This document shows, piece after piece, positions 15,263 through 24,246 of a stretch of 64,000 bases of DNA. A program made the translations under genes and the position numbers. Within the stretch, counting starts at the first letter, position 1. Each line of letters begins with the position of its first letter. The DNA comes from Rikenellaceae bacterium (GTDB lineage: Bacteria > Bacteroidota > Bacteroidia > Bacteroidales > Rikenellaceae), in NCBI GenBank assembly GCA_015060165.1, contig SUZC01000004.1, positions 1-64,000 of the forward strand, read 5' to 3'. The notes beneath the pieces were generated by a model, which was not told the DNA's origin, searched no databases, and saw only the letters and a list, made by a program, of their open reading frames with translations.

Positions 15263-16741
15263 ATGTTGCGAAAGATTAGAATTGTCGCGGCCGCACTTTG
15301 TTTCACACTAATCACATTATTGTTCCTCGACTTTACGGGAACAATCCACTCGTGGTTTGGCTGGCTGGCTAAAATCCAATTTTTACCTGCTCTACTTGCC
15401 CTCAATGTAGGAGTGGTAATTGCTCTTATATTACTTACTCTACTGCTTGGCAGGGTATATTGTTCGGTCATCTGCCCATTAGGCGTGATGCAAGACCTGA
15501 TATCGTGGGCAGCCGGGAAACGCAAGAAAAATCGATTCACATATTCCCCCGCTAAAACATGGTTGCGATATGGTGTATTGGCGGTTTTCATAATTACTCT
15601 CGTTGCTGGATTTGGAGCAATTGCGTTGCTGGTAGCTCCATACAGTGCATACGGCCGTATTGCGCAAAACCTATTTGCACCTCTGTGGGGATGGGGTAAC
15701 AATCTGCTCGCATACCTCGCAGAGAGAATCGACAGCTACGCATTCTATTCAACCGAGGTTGTTATGGGCAGTATAGGAACGTTTGTCGTGGCTGTAATCA
15801 CACTCATCGTTGTAGGCGTGTTGGCGTGGCGAGGTGGACGTACATACTGCAACACAATCTGCCCAGTAGGTACAGTGCTTGGCGCAATTTCGCGTTTCTC
15901 AATTTTAAAGCCAGTAATTGATACTAATATGTGCATCGACTGCAAGCGTTGTGCTCGCAACTGTAAAGCATCCTGCATTGATGTACAGACTCATACAATT
16001 GACTATTCTCGTTGTGTAGCTTGTATGGATTGTTTGGAGATGTGTAGCAAAGGAGCTATCAAGTATGCTCGTCGCGCATCACAACCCAAAGCTGAAACAT
16101 CATCTGCAAAAGCCGACTCATCACGCCGCAACTTTATTGTTGGAGCTGGCCTTTTGGCTGCATCAGCCGCAAAGGCTCAGGAGATGAAACTCGATGGTGG
16201 TTATGCCACAATAATCGACAAAAAGGCCCCAGCGCGCCAGAATGCGATTACGCCTGCCGGCTCGCTGAGCGCACACAACATGACAACGCATTGCACTGGC
16301 TGCCAACTGTGTGTAGCCGTTTGTCCAACAAAGGTATTGCGTCCATCGTCTGATTTGAAAACATTTATGCAACCAACAATGTCTTACGAAGTAGGGTATT
16401 GCCGCCCGGAATGTAACAAATGTTCCGAAGTATGCCCTGCGGGTGCAATCAATCCAATAAGTGTGGCAGAAAAATCATCTATACAGATTGGTCATGCTGT
16501 ATGGATCAAGGAGAATTGTATCGTTCTGACCGACGATGTAGATTGCGGCAATTGCGAACGCCACTGCCCGACAGAGGCCATTACAATGATCCGTTCGGAT
16601 GTCAATAATCCAAAATCCAAGAAGATTCCAGCTATCAATGCAGAACGATGCATTGGATGCGGAGCGTGTGAGAATCTATGCCCGGCACGTCCGTTTAGCG
16701 CAATATATGTAGAGGGCCATTCAAGTCATAGAACAATCTAA
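15263..16741 (+). CDS. NosR/NapH-like membrane 4Fe-4S protein
   Basis: Encodes 492 residues. The N-terminal half is a membrane domain with about five segments (8-25, 42-65, 105-130, 168-190 and a re-entrant stretch) holding the two CxxxCP motifs of the NapH/NosR/CcoG electron-transfer family (YCSVICPLG near 72 and YCNTICPVG near 198). Two ferredoxin clusters follow (CIDCKRCARNC, CVACMDCLEMC). An internal twin-arginine-like segment (SRRNFIVGAGLLAASAAKA, about 291-309) precedes a second ferredoxin-rich domain (CTGCQLCVAVCP, CRPECNKCSEVCP, CGNCERHCP, CIGCGACENLCP). It probably moves electrons from the membrane to a partner, likely the aldo-keto reductase 11 bases downstream. The internal signal-like segment suggests a gene fusion. 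Substrate unknown. Confidence 0.88.
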   Translation: MLRKIRIVAAALCFTLITLLFLDFTGTIHSWFGWLAKIQFLPALLALNVGVVIALILLTLLLGRVYCSVICPLGVMQDLISWAAGKRKKNRFTYSPAKTWLRYGVLAVFIITLVAGFGAIALLVAPYSAYGRIAQNLFAPLWGWGNNLLAYLAERIDSYAFYSTEVVMGSIGTFVVAVITLIVVGVLAWRGGRTYCNTICPVGTVLGAISRFSILKPVIDTNMCIDCKRCARNCKASCIDVQTHTIDYSRCVACMDCLEMCSKGAIKYARRASQPKAETSSAKADSSRRNFIVGAGLLAASAAKAQEMKLDGGYATIIDKKAPARQNAITPAGSLSAHNMTTHCTGCQLCVAVCPTKVLRPSSDLKTFMQPTMSYEVGYCRPECNKCSEVCPAGAINPISVAEKSSIQIGHAVWIKENCIVLTDDVDCGNCERHCPTEAITMIRSDVNNPKSKKIPAINAERCIGCGACENLCPARPFSAIYVEGHSSHRTI

Positions 16742-16752
16742 ACGCTATCGCT

Positions 16753-18135
16753 ATGCAGGAAAAGAAATTCAAACTCGAAATAGATCGTCGTGAATTTTTA
16801 AAGCGACTCGGAGCAGGTGCATTATTTACATCGGCTGCAATAACAGGATGTAAAAACAATAGTTCGTTTGGTGGAGCAACATATGGCGAAGTACCAACCG
16901 ACAAAATGACATATCGAATCCATCCCAAATCGGGCGACAAAGTATCGCTCATCGGATATGGTTGTATGCGATGGCCGACCCGCAAACGTGCCGACGGCAA
17001 TGGCAATGAAATTATTCAGGAAACTGTAAACGAATTGGTTGACTACGCTATTGAACACGGTATCAACTTCTTCGATTGCGCACCCGTATATTGCCAGGGA
17101 ATGTCAGAAACCGCAACGGGTATAGCCCTAAAACGCCACCCTCGTGAGAAATTCTACATCTCGACCAAGTTATCAAACTTTGCCAACTCGACATATGAAA
17201 ACTCGGTGGCAATGTACGAGCGCTCGTTCCGAGAGCTACAGGTCGATTATATCGACTACTATCTCTTGCACTCTGTAGGTAGCAGTATAGCTGATTTCGA
17301 GAAACGCTACGTAAACAATGGAATCTTGGACTTCCTAATCAAAGAGCGAGAGAAGGGCAAGATTCGCCACTTGGGTTGGTCATTCCACGGAGATCAGAAG
17401 GTATTCGACCATATTCTCGCGTTACATGATACTGTGAAATGGGATTTTGTACTGATTCAGATGAACTACTCGGATTGGCGAAATGCCCGTGGACGAAATG
17501 TAAATGCCGAGTATCTATATACCGAATTGGAGAAGCGAGGCATCCCCAACCTCATCATGGAACCTCTGCTTGGTGGCCGATTGTCGAACGTTCCCGATCA
17601 TATTGCCACACGCCTCAAAGAGCAGGAGCCAACAAAGAGCGTTGCTTCGTGGTCGTTCCGATTCAACGGTAGTTACCCCAACGTATTGAGTATATTGAGT
17701 GGTATGACATTTATGGAGCATTTGCAGGATAACATCCGTTCATTCTCGCCACTTGTTCCTCTTACCGATCAGGAGAAAGATTTCCTCTTCGAGACGGCAG
17801 AGCTGATGCTAAGATATCCAACAATCCCTTGCAACGACTGCAAATATTGTATGCCGTGCCCTTATGGTTTGGATATTCCAGCCATCTTGTTGCATTACAA
17901 TAAGTGTGTAAACGAGGGTAATCTTTCGAAGTCATCCAAGGATTCAAATTACCGTAAGGCCCGTCGTGCATTCCTTGTGGGTTACGAACGTGCAGTGGAA
18001 AAGTTACGTCGCGCCGACCATTGTACGGGATGCGGACAGTGCAACCAACATTGTCCACAACGAATTGATATTCCTAAGGAGATTCGACGTATTGACGAAT
18101 ATATCGAAGCATTGAAGCAAGGCAAAGAGTTTTAA
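16753..18135 (+). CDS. Aldo/keto reductase with C-terminal 4Fe-4S domain, Tat-type N-terminus
   Basis: Encodes 460 residues. The start DRREFLKRLGAGALFTSAAITGC is a twin-arginine signal ending in a lipobox-like Cys33, so it is probably exported folded with cofactor. Residues about 60-330 form the aldo/keto reductase barrel: SLIGYGCMRWP, FFDCAPVYCQG (catalytic Asp-Tyr pair), KLSNF (catalytic Lys), YLLHS and LGWSFHG. The C-terminal 90 residues carry iron-sulfur motifs CNDCKYCMPCPYG and CTGCGQCNQHCPQ. Such 4Fe-4S AKRs are common in anaerobes and are mostly uncharacterised. Together with the membrane 4Fe-4S protein it suggests electron delivery to a periplasmic carbonyl reductase. Confidence 0.88.
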   Translation: MQEKKFKLEIDRREFLKRLGAGALFTSAAITGCKNNSSFGGATYGEVPTDKMTYRIHPKSGDKVSLIGYGCMRWPTRKRADGNGNEIIQETVNELVDYAIEHGINFFDCAPVYCQGMSETATGIALKRHPREKFYISTKLSNFANSTYENSVAMYERSFRELQVDYIDYYLLHSVGSSIADFEKRYVNNGILDFLIKEREKGKIRHLGWSFHGDQKVFDHILALHDTVKWDFVLIQMNYSDWRNARGRNVNAEYLYTELEKRGIPNLIMEPLLGGRLSNVPDHIATRLKEQEPTKSVASWSFRFNGSYPNVLSILSGMTFMEHLQDNIRSFSPLVPLTDQEKDFLFETAELMLRYPTIPCNDCKYCMPCPYGLDIPAILLHYNKCVNEGNLSKSSKDSNYRKARRAFLVGYERAVEKLRRADHCTGCGQCNQHCPQRIDIPKEIRRIDEYIEALKQGKEF

Positions 18136-18161
18136 TAGCAAAGCAGACGACAAGCCACAGA

Positions 18162-18608
18162 ATGCAAAGAAGGGATAATATAGGAGAAGAGTCGAAGCAA
18201 AAAGCCATCGAATTATTACATAGCAAAGGTTGCTCGTGTGTAATCACCGATGGCAAAAACTTCCGGACATTCCACCAACGTGGAGTGAAGGATCTTTACG
18301 ATATACTCAACTCCGAGCCAAAAATTCTTCACAATGCATTCATAGCTGACAAAGTTGTCGGTAAAGGAGCTGCCGCATTGATGATTGTGGGAGGCATTGA
18401 GTCTCTCTACGCCGACACGATTAGCAAAGCAGCAATAGGACTATTCGAAAAATACGATATTGCTATTCAATTCGGCAAATCTGTTCCACACATAATCAAT
18501 CGCACTGGCACAGGAATTTGCCCAGTTGAATCACTATGCAAGGAGTGCGAAACCGCCGAAGAGTGCTTACCTTTGATAAAGAATTTTATAGAGAACAACG
18601 CAAAATGA
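18162..18608 (+). CDS. DUF1893 family protein (cytidine deaminase-like fold)
   Basis: Encodes 148 residues that I recognise as DUF1893: SKGCSCVITDGKNFRTFHQRGVKDLYDIL, then GKGAAALMIVGGIESLYADTIS, and a Cys-rich C-terminus (NRTGTGICPVESLCKECETAEECLPLI). The family is predicted to share the cytidine deaminase fold but has no established activity. The four C-terminal cysteines (roughly 124, 129, 132 and 137) could bind a metal. The gene is third in the redox operon, 26 bases after the aldo-keto reductase, and its stop overlaps the next start (ATGA). Confidence 0.82.
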   Translation: MQRRDNIGEESKQKAIELLHSKGCSCVITDGKNFRTFHQRGVKDLYDILNSEPKILHNAFIADKVVGKGAAALMIVGGIESLYADTISKAAIGLFEKYDIAIQFGKSVPHIINRTGTGICPVESLCKECETAEECLPLIKNFIENNAK

Positions 18609-19237
18609 GATATTTTCATTTAATTGCTACCGTATTGGGTATAGTGGCTGGCGTGATACTTATTGCCAAATCCTGCGAGGAAAACGACAGCGACAAGAAG
18701 ATTGTGGATTCTATTGAGCGTCATATGGCTGACTACCCGCAATCAACGCTACGAGACCTCTATAAAAACTATTTTCAAGACAGATTCGGGCCTGGGCATA
18801 TTATTTCGGACAAATCGGCCGCCGATAGATACCTACGATACGAATTGGAATCAAGTACAACTTTTGCAGGCAAAGACTACGAGCCAACAGGCTATGAAGG
18901 TCGTTTTTACCGAGTGAATTTAGGTGTAATAAAGGATGGCAGGGTTGAATACGAAAAGTACCTCGATGCATTTGTAAGAAGTGTAAACGGCATCAAACAG
19001 CCAAGTATTGATGAGTGGAGCCGAGAGTGGCATAAAATAGATTCGATTATAAAGCGTATGAATCTCAACCTGCCCAATGCCGAGCAAGACAGAGCAACCA
19101 TAGATAGTATGCTAAACGCAGGTAAGGTCGTGATGCACCATAGTGAGCTTTTCAACAAGCACTATGCACCGCATTACCGAATCATCGAGCGGGAGATTTT
19201 CAATAATGAGATTCTACCTCTAATTAATAAAAAGTAG
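18605..19237 (+). CDS. Membrane-anchored protein of unknown function
   Basis: Encodes 210 residues. I chose ATG 18605, whose ATGA overlaps the DUF1893 stop (translational coupling) and gives an N-terminal hydrophobic segment (MRYFHLIATVLGIVAGVILIA) followed by Ser-Cys. An upstream in-frame ATG at 18536 would put a basic stretch before this anchor. The rest is soluble, with conserved-looking YPQSTLRDLYKNYFQDRFGPGH and LFNKHYAPHYRIIER. I do not recognise the family. Context (fourth gene of the iron-sulfur operon) suggests a periplasmic accessory role in the same redox pathway, but nothing in the sequence proves it. Confidence 0.75.
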   Translation: MRYFHLIATVLGIVAGVILIAKSCEENDSDKKIVDSIERHMADYPQSTLRDLYKNYFQDRFGPGHIISDKSAADRYLRYELESSTTFAGKDYEPTGYEGRFYRVNLGVIKDGRVEYEKYLDAFVRSVNGIKQPSIDEWSREWHKIDSIIKRMNLNLPNAEQDRATIDSMLNAGKVVMHHSELFNKHYAPHYRIIEREIFNNEILPLINKK

Positions 19238-19295
19238 AGCCAAATATTTCGGCAACATTTTTGGGATAAATAGGCAAACATATATTATATTTGCT

Positions 19296-20075
19296 ATGAA
19301 AAAAATATTTATTCCTTTATTAATCTCATTGGCGGGAACAACCGTAATAATTAACACCAAAGCAACGAGTAACAAAGACATAGAAGTAACAATACAACAA
19401 ACGACACTTAATACGACAGAGAGAGGGTGGAAGGCCGCCAATGCTTTGAAACAAAATTTACGGCAAACAATGCACACTGACGGAGTATTCACTCTTATAG
19501 AGCTACCATACCCGACCGATGCTCTCGAACCAATAATAAGCAAACAAACCATCGAATTGCACTACGGGAAACATTTAAGGGGCTATGTCGATAAGTTAAA
19601 TACATTGCTTAAAAGTTCTGAACATAATGGTGCTTCGTTAGAAGAGATTGTAGCCTCGGCTGATGGGACATTGTTTGACAATGCTGGTCAAACACTCAAC
19701 CACAATCTCTATTTCACTCAGTTTTCACCATCGGCAAAGGGCCTATCCAACGGTAAACTATACCGTGCCATATGTGACAAATGGGGTAGCGAGGAGAATT
19801 TCCGTAGGGTATTTACCGATGCTGGAACTGAAATATTTGGTTCAGGGTGGGTATGGCTTGCGGCTAACGAAAATGGTGAATTATATATCGAAAAGATGAC
19901 TAATGGCTCAAATCCATTAGCCGAGGGATTAATTCCATTGATGGGTTTCGACATATGGGAACACGCCTATTATTTGGATTATCAGAACAGACGACGCGAG
20001 CACATAGAGGCATTATGGCAAATTGTCGATTGGCCTACAATAGAAGAGAGATACAAAGAAATTATAGACAAATAA
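19296..20075 (+). CDS. Exported Fe/Mn superoxide dismutase
   Basis: Converts superoxide to H2O2 and O2. The 259 residues have an N-terminal extension absent from usual 190-residue bacterial enzymes: a signal peptide (MKKIFIPLLISLAGTTVII...TKA) and a 40-residue linker. The SOD domain (about 66-259) keeps the four metal ligands His89 (IELHYGKH), His136 (LNHNLYF), Asp219 and His223 (GFDIWEHAYY). The NHNLYFTQF segment and the Gly in front of the Asp resemble the cambialistic Porphyromonas enzyme, so either Fe or Mn may work. The signal implies a periplasmic or surface enzyme. It is 12 bases upstream of the ECF S-component gene and is probably co-transcribed. Confidence 0.92.
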   Translation: MKKIFIPLLISLAGTTVIINTKATSNKDIEVTIQQTTLNTTERGWKAANALKQNLRQTMHTDGVFTLIELPYPTDALEPIISKQTIELHYGKHLRGYVDKLNTLLKSSEHNGASLEEIVASADGTLFDNAGQTLNHNLYFTQFSPSAKGLSNGKLYRAICDKWGSEENFRRVFTDAGTEIFGSGWVWLAANENGELYIEKMTNGSNPLAEGLIPLMGFDIWEHAYYLDYQNRRREHIEALWQIVDWPTIEERYKEIIDK

Positions 20076-20086
20076 AAACTTACATT

Positions 20087-20596
20087 ATGCAAACTACAAG
20101 CATCAAACTCTACACTATGGGTTACAACGAGGCTAAGACATACCTCGTTGCAGCAATGTTTATCGTGGGTAATATTGCTCTACCGCAGTTGTGTCATCTT
20201 ATGCCACAAGGTGGTATGATCTGGCTACCCATCTATTTCTTTACTTTAATTGGAGCTTACAAATATGGCTGGAAAGTTGGTCTTCTTACAGCCATTGCAT
20301 CACCTCTGCTCAATCACATTTTGTTTGGCATGCCGGCAGCAGCTGTACTTGTTCCAATTTTGGTAAAATCAACTTTGCTGGCTCTCGCAGCTGGGTACAC
20401 CGCATCTCACACTCGCAAGGTGTCTATTATATTTATGGCAGCTGTCGTAGCCTTCTATCAGATTGTAGGCGGAATGGCAGAGTGGGCTATGGTCAACTTC
20501 GATGCAGCAATGCAGGATTTCCGTCTTGGATTGCCAGGTATGGCATTGCAGATTGTAGGAGGTTATTTGTTTATTAAGTATCTCCTTCGTAAATAG
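20087..20596 (+). CDS. ECF-type transporter S component
   Basis: Encodes 169 residues with six hydrophobic segments, the layout of substrate-binding S components of energy-coupling-factor vitamin transporters. IWLPIYFFTLIGAYKYGWKVGLLTAIASPLLNHILFG holds the usual helices 2-3, and the last segments read LPGMALQIVGGYLFIKYLL. The ATG at 20087 was chosen; a longer frame from 19955 lies inside the dismutase gene in another frame and is rejected. Substrate unknown. No T/A1/A2 components occur in this window, so it would share an energising module encoded elsewhere. Coupling to an exported dismutase might mean supply of a cofactor or metal chelate, but this is speculative. Confidence 0.78.
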   Translation: MQTTSIKLYTMGYNEAKTYLVAAMFIVGNIALPQLCHLMPQGGMIWLPIYFFTLIGAYKYGWKVGLLTAIASPLLNHILFGMPAAAVLVPILVKSTLLALAAGYTASHTRKVSIIFMAAVVAFYQIVGGMAEWAMVNFDAAMQDFRLGLPGMALQIVGGYLFIKYLLRK

Positions 20597-20611
20597 TCAA
20601 GCGATACATTT

Positions 20612-20660
20612 AAAAAAATATCCTGTCTAACCGATGGAGTGTTAGACAGGATATTTTTTT
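20612..20660. terminator. Strong bidirectional terminator
   Basis: A perfect 20-bp inverted repeat (20612-20631 and 20641-20660) with a 9-base loop, A7 and T7 tracts at the outer ends. It serves the convergent ECF S-component and hom genes. Confidence 0.95.
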
Positions 20661-20708
20661 AAATTTCGTAGGCAAGATGCCTAAAGATCAAGTTTAGACG
20701 ACTTTACG

Positions 20709-21899
20709 CTAATCGTTAGGGTAGGCCGCTATAAATATATTACGCTTGCGGAGCTCATCCTGAACTCTATGCAACTCACGCAAAGATACACGACCTACAA
20801 CATATTTATAGCTATCTGAGATATAATTCTCGCTCACCGACTCAAACTTCAACAAATCCAAATCGGCATAATCCGAATAGCGATAATATACACGGAAAGA
20901 GTGGTCGGTAGTATACTCCGGCAATTGCGAATCGTTACGCTTCTTATACTCATACTTATAATCATACAAGCAAGCGGTAATATCGCTCAATACAGCCGAG
21001 CCTGTAGGATAACCTCCTGCGCCACGACCAAACATAAACTGCTTGTCGTAGAACAAGCCTTTGATAACAACACCATTGAACTCATCCTCCACGCTATAAA
21101 TATACTTATTACGCGAGATAAGTTGAGGCATTACGCACATAATGAGCTTGTTACCTGCGATCTTTTCAACGTGGGCAACCAACTTGAAACGACGCTCCTT
21201 CTCATTAGCGAAACGAATATCATCGTCACCCATATTTGAAATTCCGTATGTAAAGATCTTCTCAGGAGCCACATACAATCCAAATGCGTGAATTGTAATA
21301 ATGATAAGCTTAAAGAGTGAATCCCAACCATCGATATCAAGTGTAGGATTGCTCTCAGCAAAGCCCAAATCCTGAGCCAGCTTCAAAGCGTCGCCATACG
21401 ACATTTTTTCGTTGAAAATCTTCGACAAGATAAAGTTTGATGAGCCATTTAAGATACCCTTTACCGATGTAAGTAGGTCGTTATCATAATACTCCTCCAA
21501 GTTACGAATTACCGGAATACTTCCGCAAGCCGAGGCATCGTAAAGCAATGCAACATTATAACGTGCCTGCAACTCAATAAGCTCCTCGATATGATGAGCC
21601 AACATCTTCTTATTACCCGACACAACAGGCAAACTCATCTGCAAAGCTCGCTTAACGATAGTGTATGCAGCATCGGCATCGTCAATAAGCTCAACGATAA
21701 AATTGATATCAGGGTCGTTGAAGATGTCATCTGCCTTATCAGTAAACTCTGCATCGATTGAGCGCTGCTTCGACAAATCACGTACACAAATACGCTTGAT
21801 CTCCACATTTTTTGAACCGATGCGCTTCAACACATCGTAAAGGCCGCTACCGACTGTACCAAAGCCGAAAAGGCCAATGTTTAGTTTCTTACCGTTCAT
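20709..21899 (-). CDS. hom: Homoserine dehydrogenase
   Basis: Reduces aspartate semialdehyde to homoserine with NAD(P)H. The 396 residues have the Rossmann motif IGLFGFGTVGSGL (about 8-20), KICVRD-like strands, SGNKKMLAHH, and the signature KGILNGSSNFILSKI with DIDGWDSLFKL (catalytic Asp/Lys region). It is the monofunctional form without a fused aspartokinase. The C-terminal 60 residues look like a short ACT-type regulatory region. Last gene of metY-metX-hom: it makes the homoserine that MetX acetylates. Gap to metX is 18 bases. A strong terminator follows. Confidence 0.95.
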   Translation of the reverse strand: MNGKKLNIGLFGFGTVGSGLYDVLKRIGSKNVEIKRICVRDLSKQRSIDAEFTDKADDIFNDPDINFIVELIDDADAAYTIVKRALQMSLPVVSGNKKMLAHHIEELIELQARYNVALLYDASACGSIPVIRNLEEYYDNDLLTSVKGILNGSSNFILSKIFNEKMSYGDALKLAQDLGFAESNPTLDIDGWDSLFKLIIITIHAFGLYVAPEKIFTYGISNMGDDDIRFANEKERRFKLVAHVEKIAGNKLIMCVMPQLISRNKYIYSVEDEFNGVVIKGLFYDKQFMFGRGAGGYPTGSAVLSDITACLYDYKYEYKKRNDSQLPEYTTDHSFRVYYRYSDYADLDLLKFESVSENYISDSYKYVVGRVSLRELHRVQDELRKRNIFIAAYPND

Positions 21900-21917
21900 A
21901 TCTCTCTGTTTTCGTTA

Positions 21918-22934
21918 TTATTCACTTAAAAAATTGAGTATAATATCGTTGAGCTGACGATGCTCAACCAAAAATCCATCGTGACCAAAATCTGAATCAA
22001 TGAGGTGATAACGCACATCAGGAATATTCTCCACCAAAATATCGTGATCCGAAGGAGGGAACAATATATCCGATGTAATGGCAACCACCAAACTTTTGGC
22101 ACGAATCTGCTTCAACACATCTTCCACTCGACCACGCTCTCGCCCTAAATTATGAGAATCTACAGCCTGCGACAGACGATAGTATGAGTAAGCATTGAAA
22201 CGGCGTCGCAACTTCTCGCCCTGATATCGCTGATACGATAATACTCTACGCTGAAAACTCGCTTCATCGGGATTTTCATCCTCCTGAGTCTTGTCGTATG
22301 CCATACCACCTCGATAGCTCAAAAGAGCTATGCTTCGAGCAATAGCCATACCATTCAATCCAGCCTCTGCACTGCACTCTCCGTATGTTGGATCACTCTC
22401 GATTGCCATACGTTGCGACTCGTTGAATGCCGATGCCCAAGGTTTAGTTCGTGGAGTAGTTGCTATGTATGCCGCCTTTCTCGCAAATTCGGGTTGCATA
22501 ACGCTCCACTCCAAACATTGGAAACCACCAATCGAGCTACCAATCAACAACTCCACTTGCTCTATTCCCAAATGGCGAGCCAACAACTGATGACATCGCA
22601 CCATATCACGTACCGTAACCAACGGGAAATCTCCATAATAAGGCTCTCCCGTTGCGGGATTTATGCTCAAAGGGCCCGTGGTACCATAATGAGAGCCGAG
22701 GAAGTTGGCACATACAGTAAAATATTTTGCAGGATCGAGAAAACAACCCTCCTCAACCGTATGAGGCCACCAATCTGCCACATCGGAATTGGCTGTAAGT
22801 GCGTGACAGACCCAGACAACATTGCTACGATCGGCATTCATTTCGCCATACGTGTCATACGCAATGGTAAGTTCTGGTAGTACATAACCGCACTCCAACT
22901 CAAAAGGCTCGTTATGAGTATAATATTTAGCCAT
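21918..22934 (-). CDS. metX: Homoserine O-acetyltransferase
   Basis: Alpha/beta hydrolase that activates homoserine with acetyl-CoA (some relatives use succinyl-CoA). The 338 residues show the nucleophile elbow GSSIGGFQ with Ser134, LECGYVLPELTIAYDTYG at the start, HALTANSDVADWW (oxyanion region) and the C-terminal DFGHDGFLVE with the catalytic His. The nucleophile loop reads S-I-G-G instead of the usual S-M-G-G or S-L-G-G, a conservative change. Second gene of the methionine operon, 10 bases after metY. Confidence 0.95.
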   Translation of the reverse strand: MAKYYTHNEPFELECGYVLPELTIAYDTYGEMNADRSNVVWVCHALTANSDVADWWPHTVEEGCFLDPAKYFTVCANFLGSHYGTTGPLSINPATGEPYYGDFPLVTVRDMVRCHQLLARHLGIEQVELLIGSSIGGFQCLEWSVMQPEFARKAAYIATTPRTKPWASAFNESQRMAIESDPTYGECSAEAGLNGMAIARSIALLSYRGGMAYDKTQEDENPDEASFQRRVLSYQRYQGEKLRRRFNAYSYYRLSQAVDSHNLGRERGRVEDVLKQIRAKSLVVAITSDILFPPSDHDILVENIPDVRYHLIDSDFGHDGFLVEHRQLNDIILNFLSE

Positions 22935-22944
22935 CTATAAACAA

Positions 22945-24228
22945 TTACTTAGCAGCAGCAAATGCCTGCTCAAAGTCATCAATAATATCCTCTACATTCT
23001 CCAGACCGAGCGATATACGAAGCAGGGTAGGAGTTACGCCTGCAGCCTTCAAATCGGCCTCGTTAAGCTGTTTGTGAGTGGTTGATGCTGGGTGAGTAAC
23101 GACAGTTATCGAATCGCCAATCATAGTCATATTGGCCGATAGTTTCAATGCCTCCACAAAACGCACTGTACTATCAAGCGAACCCTTCAATTCGATTGTA
23201 AAGACACTCGATGAACCGTAACGATAATATTTCTGCGCATTTTTATATCCATTGTGCGACTCAAATCCCACGAAACTAACACGCTCCACCTGAGGATGGT
23301 TGCGGCAGAACTCAGCCAGTTTCCAGGTCGACTCAACCTGATGTTTAACACGAAGCGACAAGGTCTCCAAACCAATAAGCATAAGATATGCGTCAAATGG
23401 AGAAGGGCAACAACCAAAATCACGCAAACCATCGACTCTACACTTCACGATAAATGCAGCATTACCAAATGCCTCATACAAATTTAAGCCGTGATAACCC
23501 TCCGATGGACCATCGATCTGTGGGAACTTGCCATTGGCCCAATTATAATTACCACCATCGACAATAATTCCGCCCATAGCAGTACCGTGACCATTAATCC
23601 ACTTTGTAGCAGAATCCACTACGATATTTGCACCCCAATCAAATGGATTGCACAAAAATCCAGCAGCGCCAAAGGTATTATCCACCACAAACGGTACATC
23701 TTTACGTTTTGCCAACTCACCCAATGCCTGCAAATCGGGAACATCGCAAGTGGGATTACCCATACTCTCGGCGTAAATCAACTTTGTACGCTCATCAATA
23801 AGTGGCTCAAAATCCTCTGCTCGCTCACTCTTTGCGATACGGCAATCAATACCCAACTTGCGGAGCGAGATACGGAACTGATTGTATGTACCACCATAGA
23901 GAAATGGCGAAGCCACGATATTATCACCTGCCTCAGCCAAAGCCGTAACGGTAAGCAAAATCGACGACATACCAGACGATACGGCTAATGCACCAACTGC
24001 ATTATAAAGCGAAGCTACACGCTCCTCATAGGTAGCTGTTGTTGGATTGTGCAATCGTGTATAGATGTTACCGCCCTCGCTCAACTCAAACAAACGGGCA
24101 GCATAGTCACAACTCTTGAAATGGTAAGCAGCTGTAGGGTAGATGGCAACTCCACGAGAGCCTGTATGGTCAACCTTATAACCACCGTGAATCTGCTTTG
24201 TCTCAAAGCGTAATTTATTATCAGACAT
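22945..24228 (-). CDS. metY: O-acetylhomoserine sulfhydrylase (PLP)
   Basis: Makes homocysteine from O-acetylhomoserine and sulfide. The 427 residues are a full-length Cys/Met-metabolism PLP enzyme: KQIHGGYKVDHTGSRGVAIYPT, NIYTRLHNPTTATYEERVA, SSGMSSIL, and the PLP lysine Lys209 in VVDSATKWINGHG. The C-terminus has the typical PASTTHKQL and RISLGLENVEDI. First gene of the operon with metX and hom. The 5' leader (24229 to about 24450) encodes a methionine-rich peptide and several hairpins, indicating control by methionine supply. Confidence 0.95.
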   Translation of the reverse strand: MSDNKLRFETKQIHGGYKVDHTGSRGVAIYPTAAYHFKSCDYAARLFELSEGGNIYTRLHNPTTATYEERVASLYNAVGALAVSSGMSSILLTVTALAEAGDNIVASPFLYGGTYNQFRISLRKLGIDCRIAKSERAEDFEPLIDERTKLIYAESMGNPTCDVPDLQALGELAKRKDVPFVVDNTFGAAGFLCNPFDWGANIVVDSATKWINGHGTAMGGIIVDGGNYNWANGKFPQIDGPSEGYHGLNLYEAFGNAAFIVKCRVDGLRDFGCCPSPFDAYLMLIGLETLSLRVKHQVESTWKLAEFCRNHPQVERVSFVGFESHNGYKNAQKYYRYGSSSVFTIELKGSLDSTVRFVEALKLSANMTMIGDSITVVTHPASTTHKQLNEADLKAAGVTPTLLRISLGLENVEDIIDDFEQAFAAAK

Positions 24229-24246
24229 AATTTGGAAATATTTTTA

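Noticed and set aside
19286..19293. TATATTTG as a promoter for the dismutase gene
   Set aside because: It ends 2 bases before the ATG, so transcription would start inside the gene and lose the signal peptide. TTTG spacing is 22. Probably chance.
19955..20086. Upstream extension of the ECF S-component gene
   Set aside because: It lies within the dismutase gene in another frame and encodes no membrane segment. ATG 20087 fits the family.
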